Positions 38,320 through 50,330 of a stretch of DNA of 64,000 nucleotides are shown here, piece by piece. The notes below the pieces were generated by a model. It worked only from the letters and a program-made list of their open reading frames with translations, did not search any database and was not told the origin of the DNA. This stretch comes from Adiantum capillus-veneris (taxonomy: Eukaryota; Streptophyta; Polypodiopsida; Polypodiales; Pteridaceae). The DNA is taken from NCBI GenBank assembly GCA_014529385.2, contig CM043960.1, forward strand, positions 36,966,781 to 37,030,780, read 5' to 3'. Position 1 is the first letter of the stretch. Each line of letters opens with the position of its first letter. A program made the translations under genes and the position numbers.

Positions 38320-40290
38320 GTGGGTTGCTTTTGGCCCGTGTGGAAGGATGCATCTCACAAAGAAGACCGCTACTTTGGGTATTTCTATTTACATTGTCTT
38401 TTCCAAAACAAGCGTTTGGATTGGTTTCCCCCCAAAACAATATCCTGTGAGTGCTTTGACTTACTTTTTGGCAACCATAAGATGCTTGATAATGTCCTTA
38501 TTGGCTATAGGTATTATCAACCTATCAAGAATCTTGTCTACAGTAATGATTTTCTATGTCGCAACTCTATCCCAAAATGCACTTGTGATAAATACAACAC
38601 TTTTTGTAAAGATTTTGGTGATTTGGGCAAACATGTCTACACTTGTGGTCTTAATATAATTGATGACACCACAGTCCAACAAATCCTTGCTAAAGGACTA
38701 GATCATATCCCTAGTTTTCCAAAAAACCCATATCTTGCCCTATCAGCTTTACGTAGCTGCTTAACTAACCTTGTGAGTTCTCTTTGACTGGAGAAGACAA
38801 TCCTAATGAACTTAATTAAATTAGTTCAACAATGTTTTTTTTAGAAGATCTCTTTTCTACCGTACAAATGGCTGCCCACTAACAGTACTTGGATCACACT
38901 GCACCTTGGACTTCAATTTCAAAAACTCACACATAATTGGTTCGTCGTAGGGCCTGATAAAAGCGCCAATTTTCCTACTCTTATGTGCAAAAACTTGGCT
39001 TGGAAAGCAACACATTTTTGAATATGTGGAAGGGAATTCATGTTGCTTAGCCATTCCCCTAGTATGATTACTGATAGGATCACTAAGCACCTTAATAATA
39101 TTGGATATTCTCTTAAGATGGTCAAGCTTCATGTGCTATCTCCCACATATAAACATCATAAACATAAATTCATATGGATATTTGATGCCTCAAATGGAAT
39201 ATTCACCAACATTGCTAAAGATATCACACTTTGCCTTGCCCTTATACTTTCTGAGTTTAAATCTGTGTGTGCAACTAAGCAAAAAAATTGTTCAAAATTC
39301 CTCGAGATAGACTATAACCCTTTTGGCTAGTAAAAAACTTCAATAAAGTGACTCTCAACTTACTTGGACAAATATTTCATCTCTTTACTGCAGGTGTCAC
39401 TCAATGCTATGAAAATATACCCCTGAACGAGGAATTCGGCCTTAGAATATTCTAATGAAGATGATTGGGATAGCATTTAAGCACGCTAAGAAAAAATGAT
39501 TTTTTACATCTCCCTCACTAATAAACCAAGATGGATTAAGAAACCCCACTCATCTCTCAACTTCCACTTTAATGAGGAAAGACTGGTATATTACATTACT
39601 TGGATTCTTTACAATTGTTCTATCATCTTAGGAGGCCAATGTTTTAACCAAAGCCTTGGCATCCCTATGGGTTTTTCATGCTCACCCCTTATGTGTAATT
39701 TATATTTAGCTTTCTTTAAATACAAATGGTTTCTCAAAACCATGAAAGATAAGGATAATTGTCACAAACTCTCCCTATTTAAGCATACTTACAGATACAT
39801 GGATGACATTCTAAGCCTCAATAATAGATCTTTTTCAGAGGAGATTAACCTCATTTACCCGAACTGCCTTAAAATTGAACCAACTTAAGATAAAGGTTTC
39901 ACTACATCCTTTGGTTTCTTTTCCACCTTGCTCAATTTCTTAACTTTATAGTTATGCTACATAACCCCTGTAGTAATGGCGGCTATGATTACTGTTTCAC
40001 CAGGAAAAGAGATCTTTTGAATATCTCTTCAATTGAGTTCATAAAAAAGAAACGTAACCAGCCTCATAAAGCAGTCTTAATACAAGCATCAGTCTCCTTT
40101 ACTTGATCTTGTATTTGTCCTCTAACTACTTCTTAGCTTGGGAAGACATCAGGCTTCTTATACACAAATTTTCTCTTAGTGGATTTAGGAGGAATGAACT
40201 AATTGCTACAATCATCAAAATTATTTCTCAAAATGACTTACCTGGCTTGCAATTCAGCCGCTTTACTCTCATCTCTTTAAATAAGCACTA
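38320..40290 (+). pseudogene. Penelope-like reverse transcriptase, frame-broken
   Basis: In order: a CXC box KCTCDKYNTFC and GKHVYTCGLNIIDDTTVQQI, then LAKGLDHIP (38574-38720), equivalent to the C.C...GHV.TGDL....L..L..KGP block of this RT group; WFVVGPDKSANFPTLMCKN (about 38938-38995), the DKG-type motif; PTYKHHKHKFIWIFDASNGI (39148-39207), equal to P..HK...KFR.I..SS; FNQSLGIPMGFSCSPLMCNL (39649-39708); YRYMDDILSLNN (39793-39828), the catalytic YxDD; EEINLIYPNCLKIEP; and FSLSGFRRNELIATIIK (about 40167-40217). Both catalytic Asp are present. At least five stops or frame changes show it is dead. The ORFs 38320-38787, 39040-39330 and 39496-39888 are its longest pieces. C-terminal GIY-YIG is absent. 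Confidence 0.6.
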
Positions 40291-40339
40291 GGCCCATGCA
40301 CAATGGGCCTACTGCCGACCCATTGTGTATGGTGCATGG

Positions 40340-40340
<1 letters not shown>

Positions 40341-40379
<39 letters not shown>
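40341..40379. repeat. (AC)n microsatellite at the right repeat boundary
   Basis: It lies directly before the right copy of the direct repeat, as (AC)n 34199-34255 lies directly before the left copy. Confidence 0.95.
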
Positions 40380-40380
<1 letters not shown>

Positions 40381-41513
40381 TTTGGTATTGATATAGTTGT
40401 AGCTCTACACAAAACCAAGATCAGCTTACAAACTAAGTCTCATTGCCTGACAGAATTGGAGATTTTTTCCACCAAAAAAAAGACCCTAGAATGGGCAATT
40501 ACTCGGTATGCATAGCAATCCAGGACCCCTTCGGACTAAAACTAAAATTCTCCCCTTAAAGGGCATCCGCTTAATCTTGGTGGGATAAAACCCATTCACT
40601 AGAAAAGCTTAAACTATAAATCCCCATATGATGGGGCCCTTCATTGGGTGTTTATGGTAAAATCTACAAGTAAAAATGTTTCCCCCAAATGGGGTGCGTG
40701 GCTCATTTATGTGACACATTATTACCTATTGGCGTGTGTGCACACTTCATGTCCCACTCCCTACATTGCTATCAAGAAGCTCTCTCTGCTATGCAGGCGC
40801 ACTGAGTGGGTATAGGGCTCCTTCTCTCTCCCACTGAGGTTACCATGGCAACTGCCACCTGTATCACAAGCCTCTGGATTTTGACGTGTTGATGAACGGA
40901 CATGGAAGGGATTCTCCTTGCTAGTGCTACTGAGTGCATCCATCAAAGGTGCTCCACTATTTAAATGAGGTGAGGGATGATTTATGCCCCTCACTTAGCC
41001 TTGTCCTTTGCGTACTGTGTGTGTATGTGAGAGGGAGTTTTTTGAGGGCTTCCTCTGCTCGACTGTCTGTTGTATAGCTATGGAATTGGTGGAACATGGG
41101 GATACTTCTCAGGTCGGTGACTTACTGGAAACTTCTCATTTTTATATCAAGCATAGGACCTATTCTTGCTTGGGTGGTGATATGATGAATACATTGAGTT
41201 GGGTATTGTGATTGTTGTTGGGTTGTTTGGTATGGTGTTTTATTGGCCATGTGTAGGAGACCAGCCCATTCAAATCACGTTATTTTGGTTCTCTCTTGCT
41301 TTTTATTGTATTAGATTACTTTTTTATAATGTGTTGTAGGCCAAGAAATGGGCTTGCATTTTAGGAGGGTTAAAACACCTGTGGTTGGCTTTCGAGGCTC
41401 CTGCAAGATTACTATCTTTAAAAATCTGAAATAGGCCGTTTTTTGACAAATATTGACTCAGTATGATAATTGTTATGAAATAGAATTTGGCTTTGTCTAA
41501 AAACCATGTTGCG
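40380..41513 (+). repeat. Long direct repeat, right copy, 5' segment
   Basis: Collinear with 34258-35308. It retains the TATA cassette at about 40957-41010 that the left copy lost. It is interrupted at 41513/41514 by the gypsy insertion and resumes at 46963. Confidence 0.85.
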
Positions 41514-41630
41514 TGTTGGACCGCGGGGATTGGACCATGCAACTCGCCACCCAACCGTTCCATAAATAGCTCATAGCCGTCCCATATGGCGCCCCTTGAC
41601 CGCATGTTCGTCCTGGCCCTTGGTCTGACA
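41514..41630 (-). repeat. 3' LTR of the nested gypsy element
   Basis: 117 bp, TG...CA. CCATAAATAGCTCATAGCC (about 41560) contains a TATAAA-like word. About 90% identical by eye to the other LTR. Confidence 0.9.
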
Positions 41631-42084
41631 TCACTCCCCCTTGCAGAAGCGTTTTCTTCCTCGAAAACAAAAGTGGTGGTATCTTCATAAGAACACTAAT
41701 GTTTTCCACCATGGCATCCCTCATGGGTCCAACGGTTTTTTGGATCGGAACACGTTCAGTAGGAGATTCAATGAAAGCAAGAATCACATCTTAATTTTCC
41801 ACATTGTTGTGCTTGTGCAACCGTTTTGGTTAACCGACCCATAACCAACATAGCAAGAAGACCCCATTTAGAACTCCCTTGAGTATGATAAACGAGTTAT
41901 CACAACTAAAAGGTGTCTAAATGCATACACAGGTTTCAGACATTCTGAAGATACTGGAACGTGCAATAAGATCTCTGGGGAACTTTCCCTGAAAGTAACA
42001 TGCTGACATACTTATCAACACCAACCAGGTCCTTAACTTGCTGTCGTTTCTTGTCAGTAACCAACCTCAGCAAAGCTGATGATC

Positions 42085-42420
42085 AAGCTTGATAACCTGA
42101 GAATAACAGGCAGAGACTAAAACTAGTCGCAACATGCCTTTCATCATGTGAAGCAAACTCCAAACCAGAAAGGTAACCGATCCAATTGTTTCGCTTCTTG
42201 CTAACGTATGCACTTAGCATATCCTCTAGCGTGGTTTACTAACATATGCGCTTAGAATATCCTTTAGCAGTGAAAAGAATACTTGTAAGATGTCCATCCC
42301 GCATGGGATGAATAGCTGTAGTAAGAGTGAGGTGCTTTTCCCAACCAATTAAAGACAGTCTTTCATGACTAGACCAATTAAACTACGACTCACCAACTGG
42401 GGTTCCAGCTGTATACTTGA
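42085..42420 (-). pseudogene. Ty3/gypsy integrase core fragment
   Basis: On the minus strand, HLTLTTAIHPMRDGHL (about 42335-42290) matches the L..STAYHPQTDGQTE box of gypsy integrases. MLSAYVSKKRNNWIGYLSGL (about 42205-42146) and then EFASHDERHVATSF match the LEDMLR.YV....DW...L...EFAYN box. Both sit where the retroviral-type DDE core ends. Upstream, VGESxFNWSSHERLSLIGWE corresponds to the F.S.FW..L...LG segment. Stops lie between blocks. This is the only pol domain I recognise in the element. Confidence 0.65.
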
Positions 42421-45400
42421 TGTGAATTGGACCGAAGTAAACTCATAGAGTTGAGATCAGCCAATCACAAACATCCCTACTAAACCATTATCATATATGG
42501 CAGGGTGTAAACTCATACTAGATCTGCTATAGAGGTTGCACTTGAAGTGATAAACAAAAATTTTTAAAAACAGTAAAGTCCATGAAGTTGCATGCTGCTC
42601 CGAACAAATTTGTGTTAAACACTAGGGCCCATAACACATAGTGTGCATGCATTAACACAAATAAATTTGAACCGCAATTTCATGATGAGATTTTCCATTG
42701 TACGTACGTGAAAGCCTTGCAACGAAAGTGGGACCATGGTCATGTGCAAACTGAGTCACACCTAGGTACCAACTATGAGACATTCTCATTAACATAGCAT
42801 TCTTTGTTATATGCGGAAACAACCATCTCTTGCTTGGTTGTTCCACAGCACTTGTATTTGCAACAAGTCTGTACTTAGTACCCGACAATTTCTAGCCCAC
42901 TGAAATTGTTCTTGATACTGCGTGCTCCAAAAGGTCTAAAAAATGGATGCGACCAGCACCTAGGGACTTCGTCGCGACACATCATAGGAATTAGGCACCA
43001 GTGTCAGTCCCAGAGACTCATATTCTCCACATGTGGAATATGTCTCAAATAAGGATGTCTAATCCCATGCGACAACTGCCAGATAGAACCCTACCATGTA
43101 GGTATGTAACTGTTTCAACAAGAATCAAACCTAGCATGGTATCCTGATGAACAATGAAAGGAGAAAGAGACAACACTTGCTCAGAATGCTAGGCTCTTAC
43201 ATGACCTTGTCACATGGCTAAAGAGAAAGATGGATGGAAGCCTTTGGATGAAATCCTTCTAGCTGAAACATCCCTTTGCTAGAATTTACATAGTTAAACC
43301 CCTTGGCCTGGCCCTTTATAGGAACAATTGTAACAATAACCAACATAGTCAACCGTGTACAAAAATGATTGGAATTGATTGAAAAAGTTGAATTTGTCCA
43401 CTACCCGTGGTAGATTGCGGACTTCTTTCCTTGAAAGTACAGCTATGATAGATCAAGCTGTGATCCTCAATGCCTATGGAGTGATTTAGTAATCACCCGT
43501 TGGGTCTTACCCCAAAACTGTGCTTCCATAGACACTCGTAGTGCTATAGAGAGAGCACGAGATCCACACAGAGCAGGACTCCTAAATCTTATGGAAAGCC
43601 ATGTTTTTTGAAATGTTTACTGCATCTATACTCCATGGTATAGATCAGCTGATGTGAGTTTAAGAGGATCAGACACTCAACTTGACTGTCGCACCCAAAA
43701 CAGTATTAATGGCAAGATTCTCTCTTGTAAATTAACATCGATGGGTACTCCCCTAGGTAAATCTGTTCAAGCTGGAGAACAATCACACAAGGAATGCAAA
43801 CAATTGGTCTCACCCCGCTGAAAAAACAAATGGCTCTTAGCCGTTGTGGCTCATAGACCTTATGCCACTTAGTGTTCAATGTATGAACCTTTGGTGGCAT
43901 CTTTGCTACTCTCTGGTTGAGAGTTAGAGCATCTTGGCTCAGATGACTCACAACCAAAACATATATCAAAATCTTATTTAGTAGGTTTACATTATTCCCA
44001 TTAAGAATTTAGAAACAAAGAGAGAGCATGCTAGGTTGAGGAAGTTTCCTTAAACTACTATGACATGTATAGTTTGTTCCCATGATCTTCTGCATCTTAT
44101 GCCTAGTGTGCAACTTATCCTATAAGCATGCAACAATCTGCCTGTGCAACGCTCTCATCGAGAGAGGTAACAAAAAACACAAGTCACATCTTGACCCACC
44201 TACCATGTATGGGATCGTGACTGTACAAAAATGACTTAAATATGGCACTTTGTCGATGAATTAAGTCTCGATTTAAGTTCCTTTAGTGGTGTTGTGCATT
44301 AACAACAACCGAAGAAACATAAATCAAAATCATGTGAAACAATCCATAATGTATCTTGTCCCTAACAGAGTTGCGAGTGTGATAGCGAAAGTGTAATTCA
44401 TGAGGTAGTAGAATTGAATCCACCTAGCTAGCATGCCTTGCATGAGAAATTGTAAGCCCTTGGCTACAATGATGGCCTCATACGTAACAACCAAAACCAT
44501 AAGTGCCTTGCACAGTCTAGATTGATAGGGATGTTGTGAGGTGCTATCCCTATTTTGCAAGTTTCCCATACTTGTGTGCCAATGCCCTTGATTCCAAGTC
44601 AATGGGCAGTATCTCGGCACAAGGGAGAAGCCGTGCTTCATGTAAAACTGCCAATGCACTTTGCTTTGCACAACAACAATAGTCGCCAAGTAACATGTAA
44701 ACATGGAAAAACAAGAAAAACTTAGAATTGTCTAACCTGGGCTTCCGTCTGCAACCAGTTGTCATGAAATTTGTAAGGAAAAACTCACTCCAAACCAGCT
44801 GATCGCCATATCTACTTTGCGAGAGAGTTGTCGTGTATGTACATACACTCTCTTGTATCATATACGCCTGTCTTGTACGTAATGAAATAACTTGCAAGCA
44901 TTTTCCCAATGCCCTGCCAAGTTTGTATGCTCATAGCATATGCCAAACGTGGGGAGTCTCAATGCAAGATGCATAAATTGAAGCTTTGATGATAGCCAAC
45001 TGATAGGCGATTGACATACAGATATCATGACAAAAAGAATTGACCTTATTGAGCAATTTCAACTGAAATTAGCCAGTACTATGGGGCAAGCATCCTCTAT
45101 CAGCTTCTAGAAATAGTGAGAAGGAGTCGGCCATGCCGAGCAACTTGCCCCCTTCATCAAGTCAAGCAATAGAAAGCCAATCTCCTTGAGATTCCAAAAC
45201 ATTGCAAATTTGCTATGCTTTTGCATCAAAATTGAACCGCTGAGAAGCCGTGCTGCGGAGCAAGATGGTTGGTACTCAAGCCATGCTTGATTCCAATCTT
45301 TAAACCAATCAATTTTTTGGTGCTCACAGTAATTTTCACAAGCCATGCTTGCGCTTTGTGTGCCTAAAGTGTATGCACATCTGTTGCATATCATAGCTAT

Positions 45401-46300
45401 CAAGCAGATGCTCAATAAACAAAAATCAACTGTGTACCTCATTAAGTACACCTGTCGACAAATCTTGACGACCCAAAAATCGAATGAGTTGCAAGCAAAA
45501 AGAAAATCGAGAAATGACTTTCCAGACACTGTTGCTTGGTGCAATAGATGATCTACTTCCTGTTGCCAAGGACGTTGCCGATTCACAAGCAAATTGGAAA
45601 CTTGTGATCAATTCAATGCTCGAGTTGGGTTACACAAACTACGGCCATGAGTGTCTATGAACGATCCGATCGGCCTTGCCAATTATTGCTACAGTATACA
45701 GTACAGGCCATGCCTGAGTTACTTGTATTGCAAGGAAATGTTGCCTCGTGGGAGCCATTAAAATCCTTGTATGGGTTATCTTTGGTGGAGCCTTGCTCCT
45801 TAGACCAAATGGTGGTAACAACCAACGGAAGTGGACATAATGTACTGACCATGATCATACTTGACCCATAGGTAGTCTCTCAGGAAACATAGCCAAGATT
45901 AACATAATTACATGTTTTTGCAATACAATTGCACACATAAAGCTAGGAAAACTACAAGAACGTGAAAGTGCAAACCTGATAATCCAACCTTGTTGGAATA
46001 TTTGACGAAAAGCCTTGCTTGCCGTCCTAGGGCAATGCCCTTGCTGACAACACGTTGCATGGTTGCCTACGTGTGTTCGATCACTTGAAAGTCGAATGGA
46101 ATGAAGCCTCACCTGGCGTGAATCCCAAAATGTGTCAAAGCCCTGCACCTTGGATGCCTTGCATAGCCCGTGCATGATAGTGCATGCAACCTTGGGTGCT
46201 AATTTTGAAGAGATTACTATCGGTTGATGATTTTGAAGAGCTCTTACTACTGCTACAAATTAATTGGGGGGAACCCCTCCTTGTAATGTCCAAGGGGTTG
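42421..46300 (-). other. Unassigned interior of the nested gypsy element
   Basis: Minus-strand open frames at 44704-44330, 44909-44550 and 45592-45107 (124, 119 and 161 codons) are hydrophobic and Cys-rich and match no gag, protease or RT motif I know. The YxDD box, the retropepsin DSG and a zinc knuckle were sought without success. The frames may be chance. Confidence 0.35.
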
Positions 46301-46620
46301 GCCAATTGTGAAGGCCAACCCTAAAAAATAAAAATAAAAACGTTATTTTTTTCTCTGTTGCAACGATGGCTACCGCGGGATGCCAAAACAAGAGAGACAG
46401 AGGACTATGGGGCTTGCCACGCTTTGATTCTCTGATGAAACTTCTTTAGCAGGCCCATGTGATCCTTGAGAGCCTAACATGGTGCTATTTGACTCTGCTT
46501 GAAATTCATCCTTACCTGCTCCAAGGGCGCCTGCCCATGGTCGGCTGCTAGGCGAGATTCTCGACATAGCTTCCATGACCTTCCAGCACCTCTCTTGGCT
46601 TTCCTCCATGAAGAACGAGA

Positions 46621-46621
<1 letters not shown>

Positions 46622-46705
<84 letters not shown>

Positions 46706-46711
46706 AGAGAG

Positions 46712-46778
<67 letters not shown>
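46622..46778. repeat. (CA)n(GA)n compound microsatellite in the element leader
   Basis: (CA)n at 46622-46702 passes into (GA)n to 46778. It lies about 55 bp inside the primer site of the nested gypsy element, just after a minus-strand ATG (46802), so it expanded within the element's leader or gag start. Open frames on both strands here are repeat artefacts. Confidence 0.95.
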
Positions 46779-46781
<3 letters not shown>

Positions 46782-46845
46782 TCATGCCTTCTCCTTCGCC
46801 ATGGATCCACCCTTCTTCTTCCTCTCCACGTTGCTCTGATAGCAA

Positions 46846-46962
46846 TGTTGGACCGCGGGGACTAGACCATGTAACTCTCAACCCAACCGTGCCATAAATA
46901 GCTCGTAGCCATCCCATATGGCTCCCCTTGACCGCATGTCCATCCTGGCCCTTGGCTTGACA
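46846..46962 (-). repeat. 5' LTR of the nested gypsy element
   Basis: 117 bp, TG...CA. Primer-binding site at 46833-46845 (plus strand GCTCTGATAGCAA). Confidence 0.9.
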
Positions 46963-48213
46963 CTGCATGAGCTGGTAAGGGAAAAGTCGGTGGGCTAGAC
47001 CCTTGTTGTTTGCAAGCTTAAACTATTATATAGTCATCATTGGATACTGCCTACCCAAAAGGCTCCAGTCACATGTACTTTAGGTTTTTTGAGTGGGCGA
47101 ATTTGTGTATTGTATGTGTCATTCTTGATATGGGTGGTTGTTGTTGCATCTGATACCGGGATGCACTGCTAGCGTAATGATGATGCCTCCTTTGGGTTAT
47201 TGTACTACTCACTAGGGTTTCGATCATACTACAGGTTTTTATGGTTTTTTTTCAAGTTAGGCCTAGTGACAGTACGCTTGTTGTACAATCTCTATTTTTT
47301 GAGATTTTGATACCTCTTATTCAATCTAGTTTGGGTGATTTGTTTTGGCTTGATATGCTTAGTTGAGCATGATACCTAAACCAAACAAAAGACATACATG
47401 GTTCGTCGTAGGGTCATGTCTAATGATGAAGTTTAGGCTACAATGGTTTTCATGATGGCCTTTTGGATAGAGACAGTAAGTGGGATACCATGTACACTTG
47501 GTTGATCTAGAAGAGTTGCTTAATGCTTTTGCTACATTAAGAAAAAGCAGGACAACCTTGCAAAAATTTTATGGTGCTATATGGTGAAGAAAGAGGTACA
47601 AAATATCTTTGGGCTTATAAATGATATTAGGACACTTGGATCGGAAGGGGTGGTGGCCTTTTGATCATAATGATATGTATATTAATATCTATTTAAGGTT
47701 TAATAAAAACAGGGCTATATTAAAACCTTACATATAACTACTACCATAATATAAGAGGATAAGACATTTTTACAAGCATTAAAGTGAACTTAAAAAACAC
47801 ACACCTTGTACTTTAGAAAATTGGAATACATATACACTTTGAACATTTGTTTTAAGTTAAAATAGTTGTAAGTTGGACATGGATAACAATTGATATAGTC
47901 CGTTGACATTTGTAAAATGCATTCAAAGCTAACATGCGTGTTGTCTTGTTTGGACCGATGCAGGTGAGGACTCTATCCTTTCTTGGAATTTTTTTGGCTT
48001 AAAGCAAATGTTTGTCCTTGACATACGAGGCTCTTGTCATTTCATGGAACATACACTTTAAATCGACCAATGTACTTCTACACTAGCATGAGACCTCATT
48101 CTTATAGCAATGTGCAAAAATAATTCTGAGACTAAGTTATTTTTGTATTGTCTAAAGCCAGCTGTCTTTTGAACTGAAATCTTCATTTATGTTGTATTAT
48201 TTAAGTAAAACAA

Positions 48214-48215
<2 letters not shown>
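46963..48215 (+). repeat. Long direct repeat, right copy, 3' segment
   Basis: Continues the repeat from 41513: CTGCATGAGCTGGTAAGGGA against CTGCCTGAGTTGGTAAGGGA at 35307. Collinear to 48215 / 36515. A 60-bp insertion near 47700 (AACAGGGCTATATTAAAACC) is absent from the left copy. Confidence 0.88.
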
Positions 48216-48255
<40 letters not shown>

Positions 48256-48342
48256 TGGCAATCAACCCCCCCATCACCCTCTCTATCTCCCTCCATCAAT
48301 CTTTCTCTTTTGATGGGCAAATGGAAGCCCATAAGGAGCTAA

Positions 48343-48396
<54 letters not shown>

Positions 48397-48411
48397 AATC
48401 ACACACACACA
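48215..48411. repeat. Flank 'A' and microsatellites, right copy
   Basis: (AC)n 48215-48252, then ACCCTCTCTATCTCCCTCCA to GAAGCCCATAAGGAGCT (48276-48340), (TC)n to 48385, a short TATC tract and (AC)n to 48411. The single-copy flank seen left of the left repeat is here right of the right repeat. Confidence 0.85.
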
Positions 48412-49090
48412 TTCAAACTTAGGAAATTGTAATTGGAAGCATGTCATATAAATTGTCTCTACAAAAATGTATATGTAATACAATTCTAACAATTAATCCT
48501 TGTAAAGATATGCTTATTTTCATGGCTTTGATCTCTTTATGTGGAATAAAATTTAAAGATTAACAATCCTTCAAGAAATTGATGCCTCTATATGAAAGAA
48601 AACTTTAGAAGCTCTATGTCAAAATGCAATGTCTTATGTAGCACAAATGCAAGAGCCTCTCCTTTGAAAAAGTTGTTGAAATCATTATTTAGATATCCAA
48701 ATTGTAATGGCAATATAATTTTGCACACATCACCTAATCTCATGAGTCCAAAGCCACATTTGCAAATAACAATTATCATTTCCCTCAAATGAACCATCCT
48801 TTGCTTTATTTTGAGCCTAAAAAATACTACCTCAATAGCCAATAGTGCAACTATCTCAATCTAGCACAATAGTTTCACCCTCTTTTGGTTTTAACAACCT
48901 TAGGTCCTTGAGCCATAATCAAATTGTATCAATGTACATTAGGATACTTCATCTTTGTCTTTTCATAATCTTTCCCTCACAAGGCTGGCATGTCTACAAT
49001 CTCTAACACCGATACTCTTTTATTTTATGGAGTATGTGAAAGCCGAATTAGTGAGTGCTAGTTAAATAAAGCATTTCTCATTGCAAAATC
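48412..49090. other. Spacer
   Basis: AT-rich. No gene or repeat recognised. Confidence 0.4.
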
Positions 49091-49155
49091 CCTAAGTCCC
49101 TTTCTCCTCGACATTGTATGCAGTTTCTTTAGGAAGGATTCTATTTTTGCCAAGG

Positions 49156-49157
<2 letters not shown>

Positions 49158-49230
<73 letters not shown>
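49158..49230. repeat. (CT)n microsatellite
   Basis: First unit of the tandem array; about 36 perfect repeats. Confidence 0.95.
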
Positions 49231-49233
<3 letters not shown>

Positions 49234-49664
49234 GTCCACGCAAGGTTCTTTGTGCTCGAGGTCGTGAGAGAGTGGTCGTTGGATGTATTGAGCATGCAGC
49301 TTTTCAGTGCCTCTCATGCCCTTCCATTTTGGGTCTGTTGGAAACCTGTGTTCACAAAAAGAAATAGAGTTTAATGTATTTTTAACCGACTAAATTTGTA
49401 AAACCCGGGCTACATTCTAAGCTTGCCTTGAATAAAATCAATAAATTTTGCAAGTTTATCGACAATTCTTTAAGTTTCAATGTTACTGGCAATTCTTCAT
49501 ATTTTAACCTAAAGATTGGAAGAGTTTTATTTGTGCCCTTATTTATTGAATTACTTCAATCAGAAAAAATAGTATAAGTAGATGACTCATTTCTTATTGT
49601 AAAATTGACTCCCTTTTTTTGAAACAATATGTAATTGCTTATGTAGGGTTGCAAACTTGTTGAG

Positions 49665-49670
<6 letters not shown>

Positions 49671-49711
<41 letters not shown>
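49671..49711. repeat. (CT)n microsatellite
   Basis: Second unit of the tandem array; about 20 repeats. Confidence 0.95.
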
Positions 49712-49713
<2 letters not shown>

Positions 49714-50242
49714 GCCGGTGTCCCATGCGAGAGTGTAACTAGATTTTTGACAGGTGCACTTTCCTCTTCATGCATAGTTTGTGCTTGAGGTTGTGAGAGA
49801 GTGACCATGGATGTACTGAACATCCAAGTTTTCAATGCCTCTCAAACCCATCCATTTTGGGTCTATTGTAGACTTGTGTTCTCAAAAAAATGGGCTTAAT
49901 GTATTTTTAACCTGCTAAAATTGTAAGACCCAAGCTATTGGAGACTTGTCTTCTCAAAAGAATGGACTTAATGTATTTTTAACCTGCAAAAATTGTGAGA
50001 CCCAAGCTATATTCCAAGATTTCCTCGAAGAAGATAAATAAAATTTTGCAAGTTTTACTATAAATATTGACAATTCTTCAAATTTTAAGCTAAAAGTTAG
50101 AAGAGTTTTATTTGTTTCTTAAATTACTACAATTAAGAAATATAATCTAAGTAGATGAAGCATTTCTTATCATAGAATTGACTCCCTTTTTCTTGAAATA
50201 ATATGTCATTGTTTTTGGTTGGCTACTAGGTTGTTGGGGAAA

Positions 50243-50324
<82 letters not shown>

Positions 50325-50330
50325 CTCTCT
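50243..50330. repeat. (CT)7(GT)33 compound microsatellite
   Basis: Third unit of the tandem array. CT passes into GT, then ATCTCTCTC. The GT block is absent from the other units. Confidence 0.95.

Larger units (their letters stand above)
36516..40340 (+). mobile_element. Penelope-like (non-LTR, non-LINE) retroelement interior
   Basis: About 3.8 kb between the two direct repeats. It holds a first, unassigned open region (37.3-38.2 kb) and a reverse transcriptase region (38.3-40.3 kb), both plus strand. There is no copia or gypsy protease-integrase, no LINE endonuclease, and no GIY-YIG motif that I can see. The affiliation rests on RT motifs described under that entry. Related YxDD elements such as DIRS-like ones are the main alternative. 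Confidence 0.6.
41514..46962 (-). mobile_element. Ty3/gypsy-type retrotransposon with 117-bp LTRs, nested insertion
   Basis: Direct 117-bp repeats beginning TGTTGGACCGCGGGG and ending TGACA bound 5449 bp. The surrounding long direct repeat is contiguous in its other copy at 35300-35310, which proves insertion. The flanks TTGCG (41509-41513) and CTGCA (46963-46967) match at three of five bases (empty site CTGCC), an eroded 5-bp target duplication. Beside the right LTR the minus strand reads TTGCTATCAGAGC, one base from the tRNA-Met primer site. Beside the left LTR it reads AAGGGGGAGTGA, the polypurine tract. An integrase fragment assigns it to Ty3/gypsy. Gag, protease and RT are not recognisable, so it is badly decayed or mostly non-coding. 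Confidence 0.88.

Noticed and set aside
38320-40290. GIY-YIG endonuclease of Penelope-like elements
   Set aside because: No GIY or YIG pair with the following conserved Arg and Glu is visible in any plus frame of 36.5-40.3 kb.
44330-45592. Three minus-strand ORFs of 119-161 codons as possible host genes
   Set aside because: They lie inside the LTR-bounded gypsy insertion and show no family motif; left as unassigned interior.
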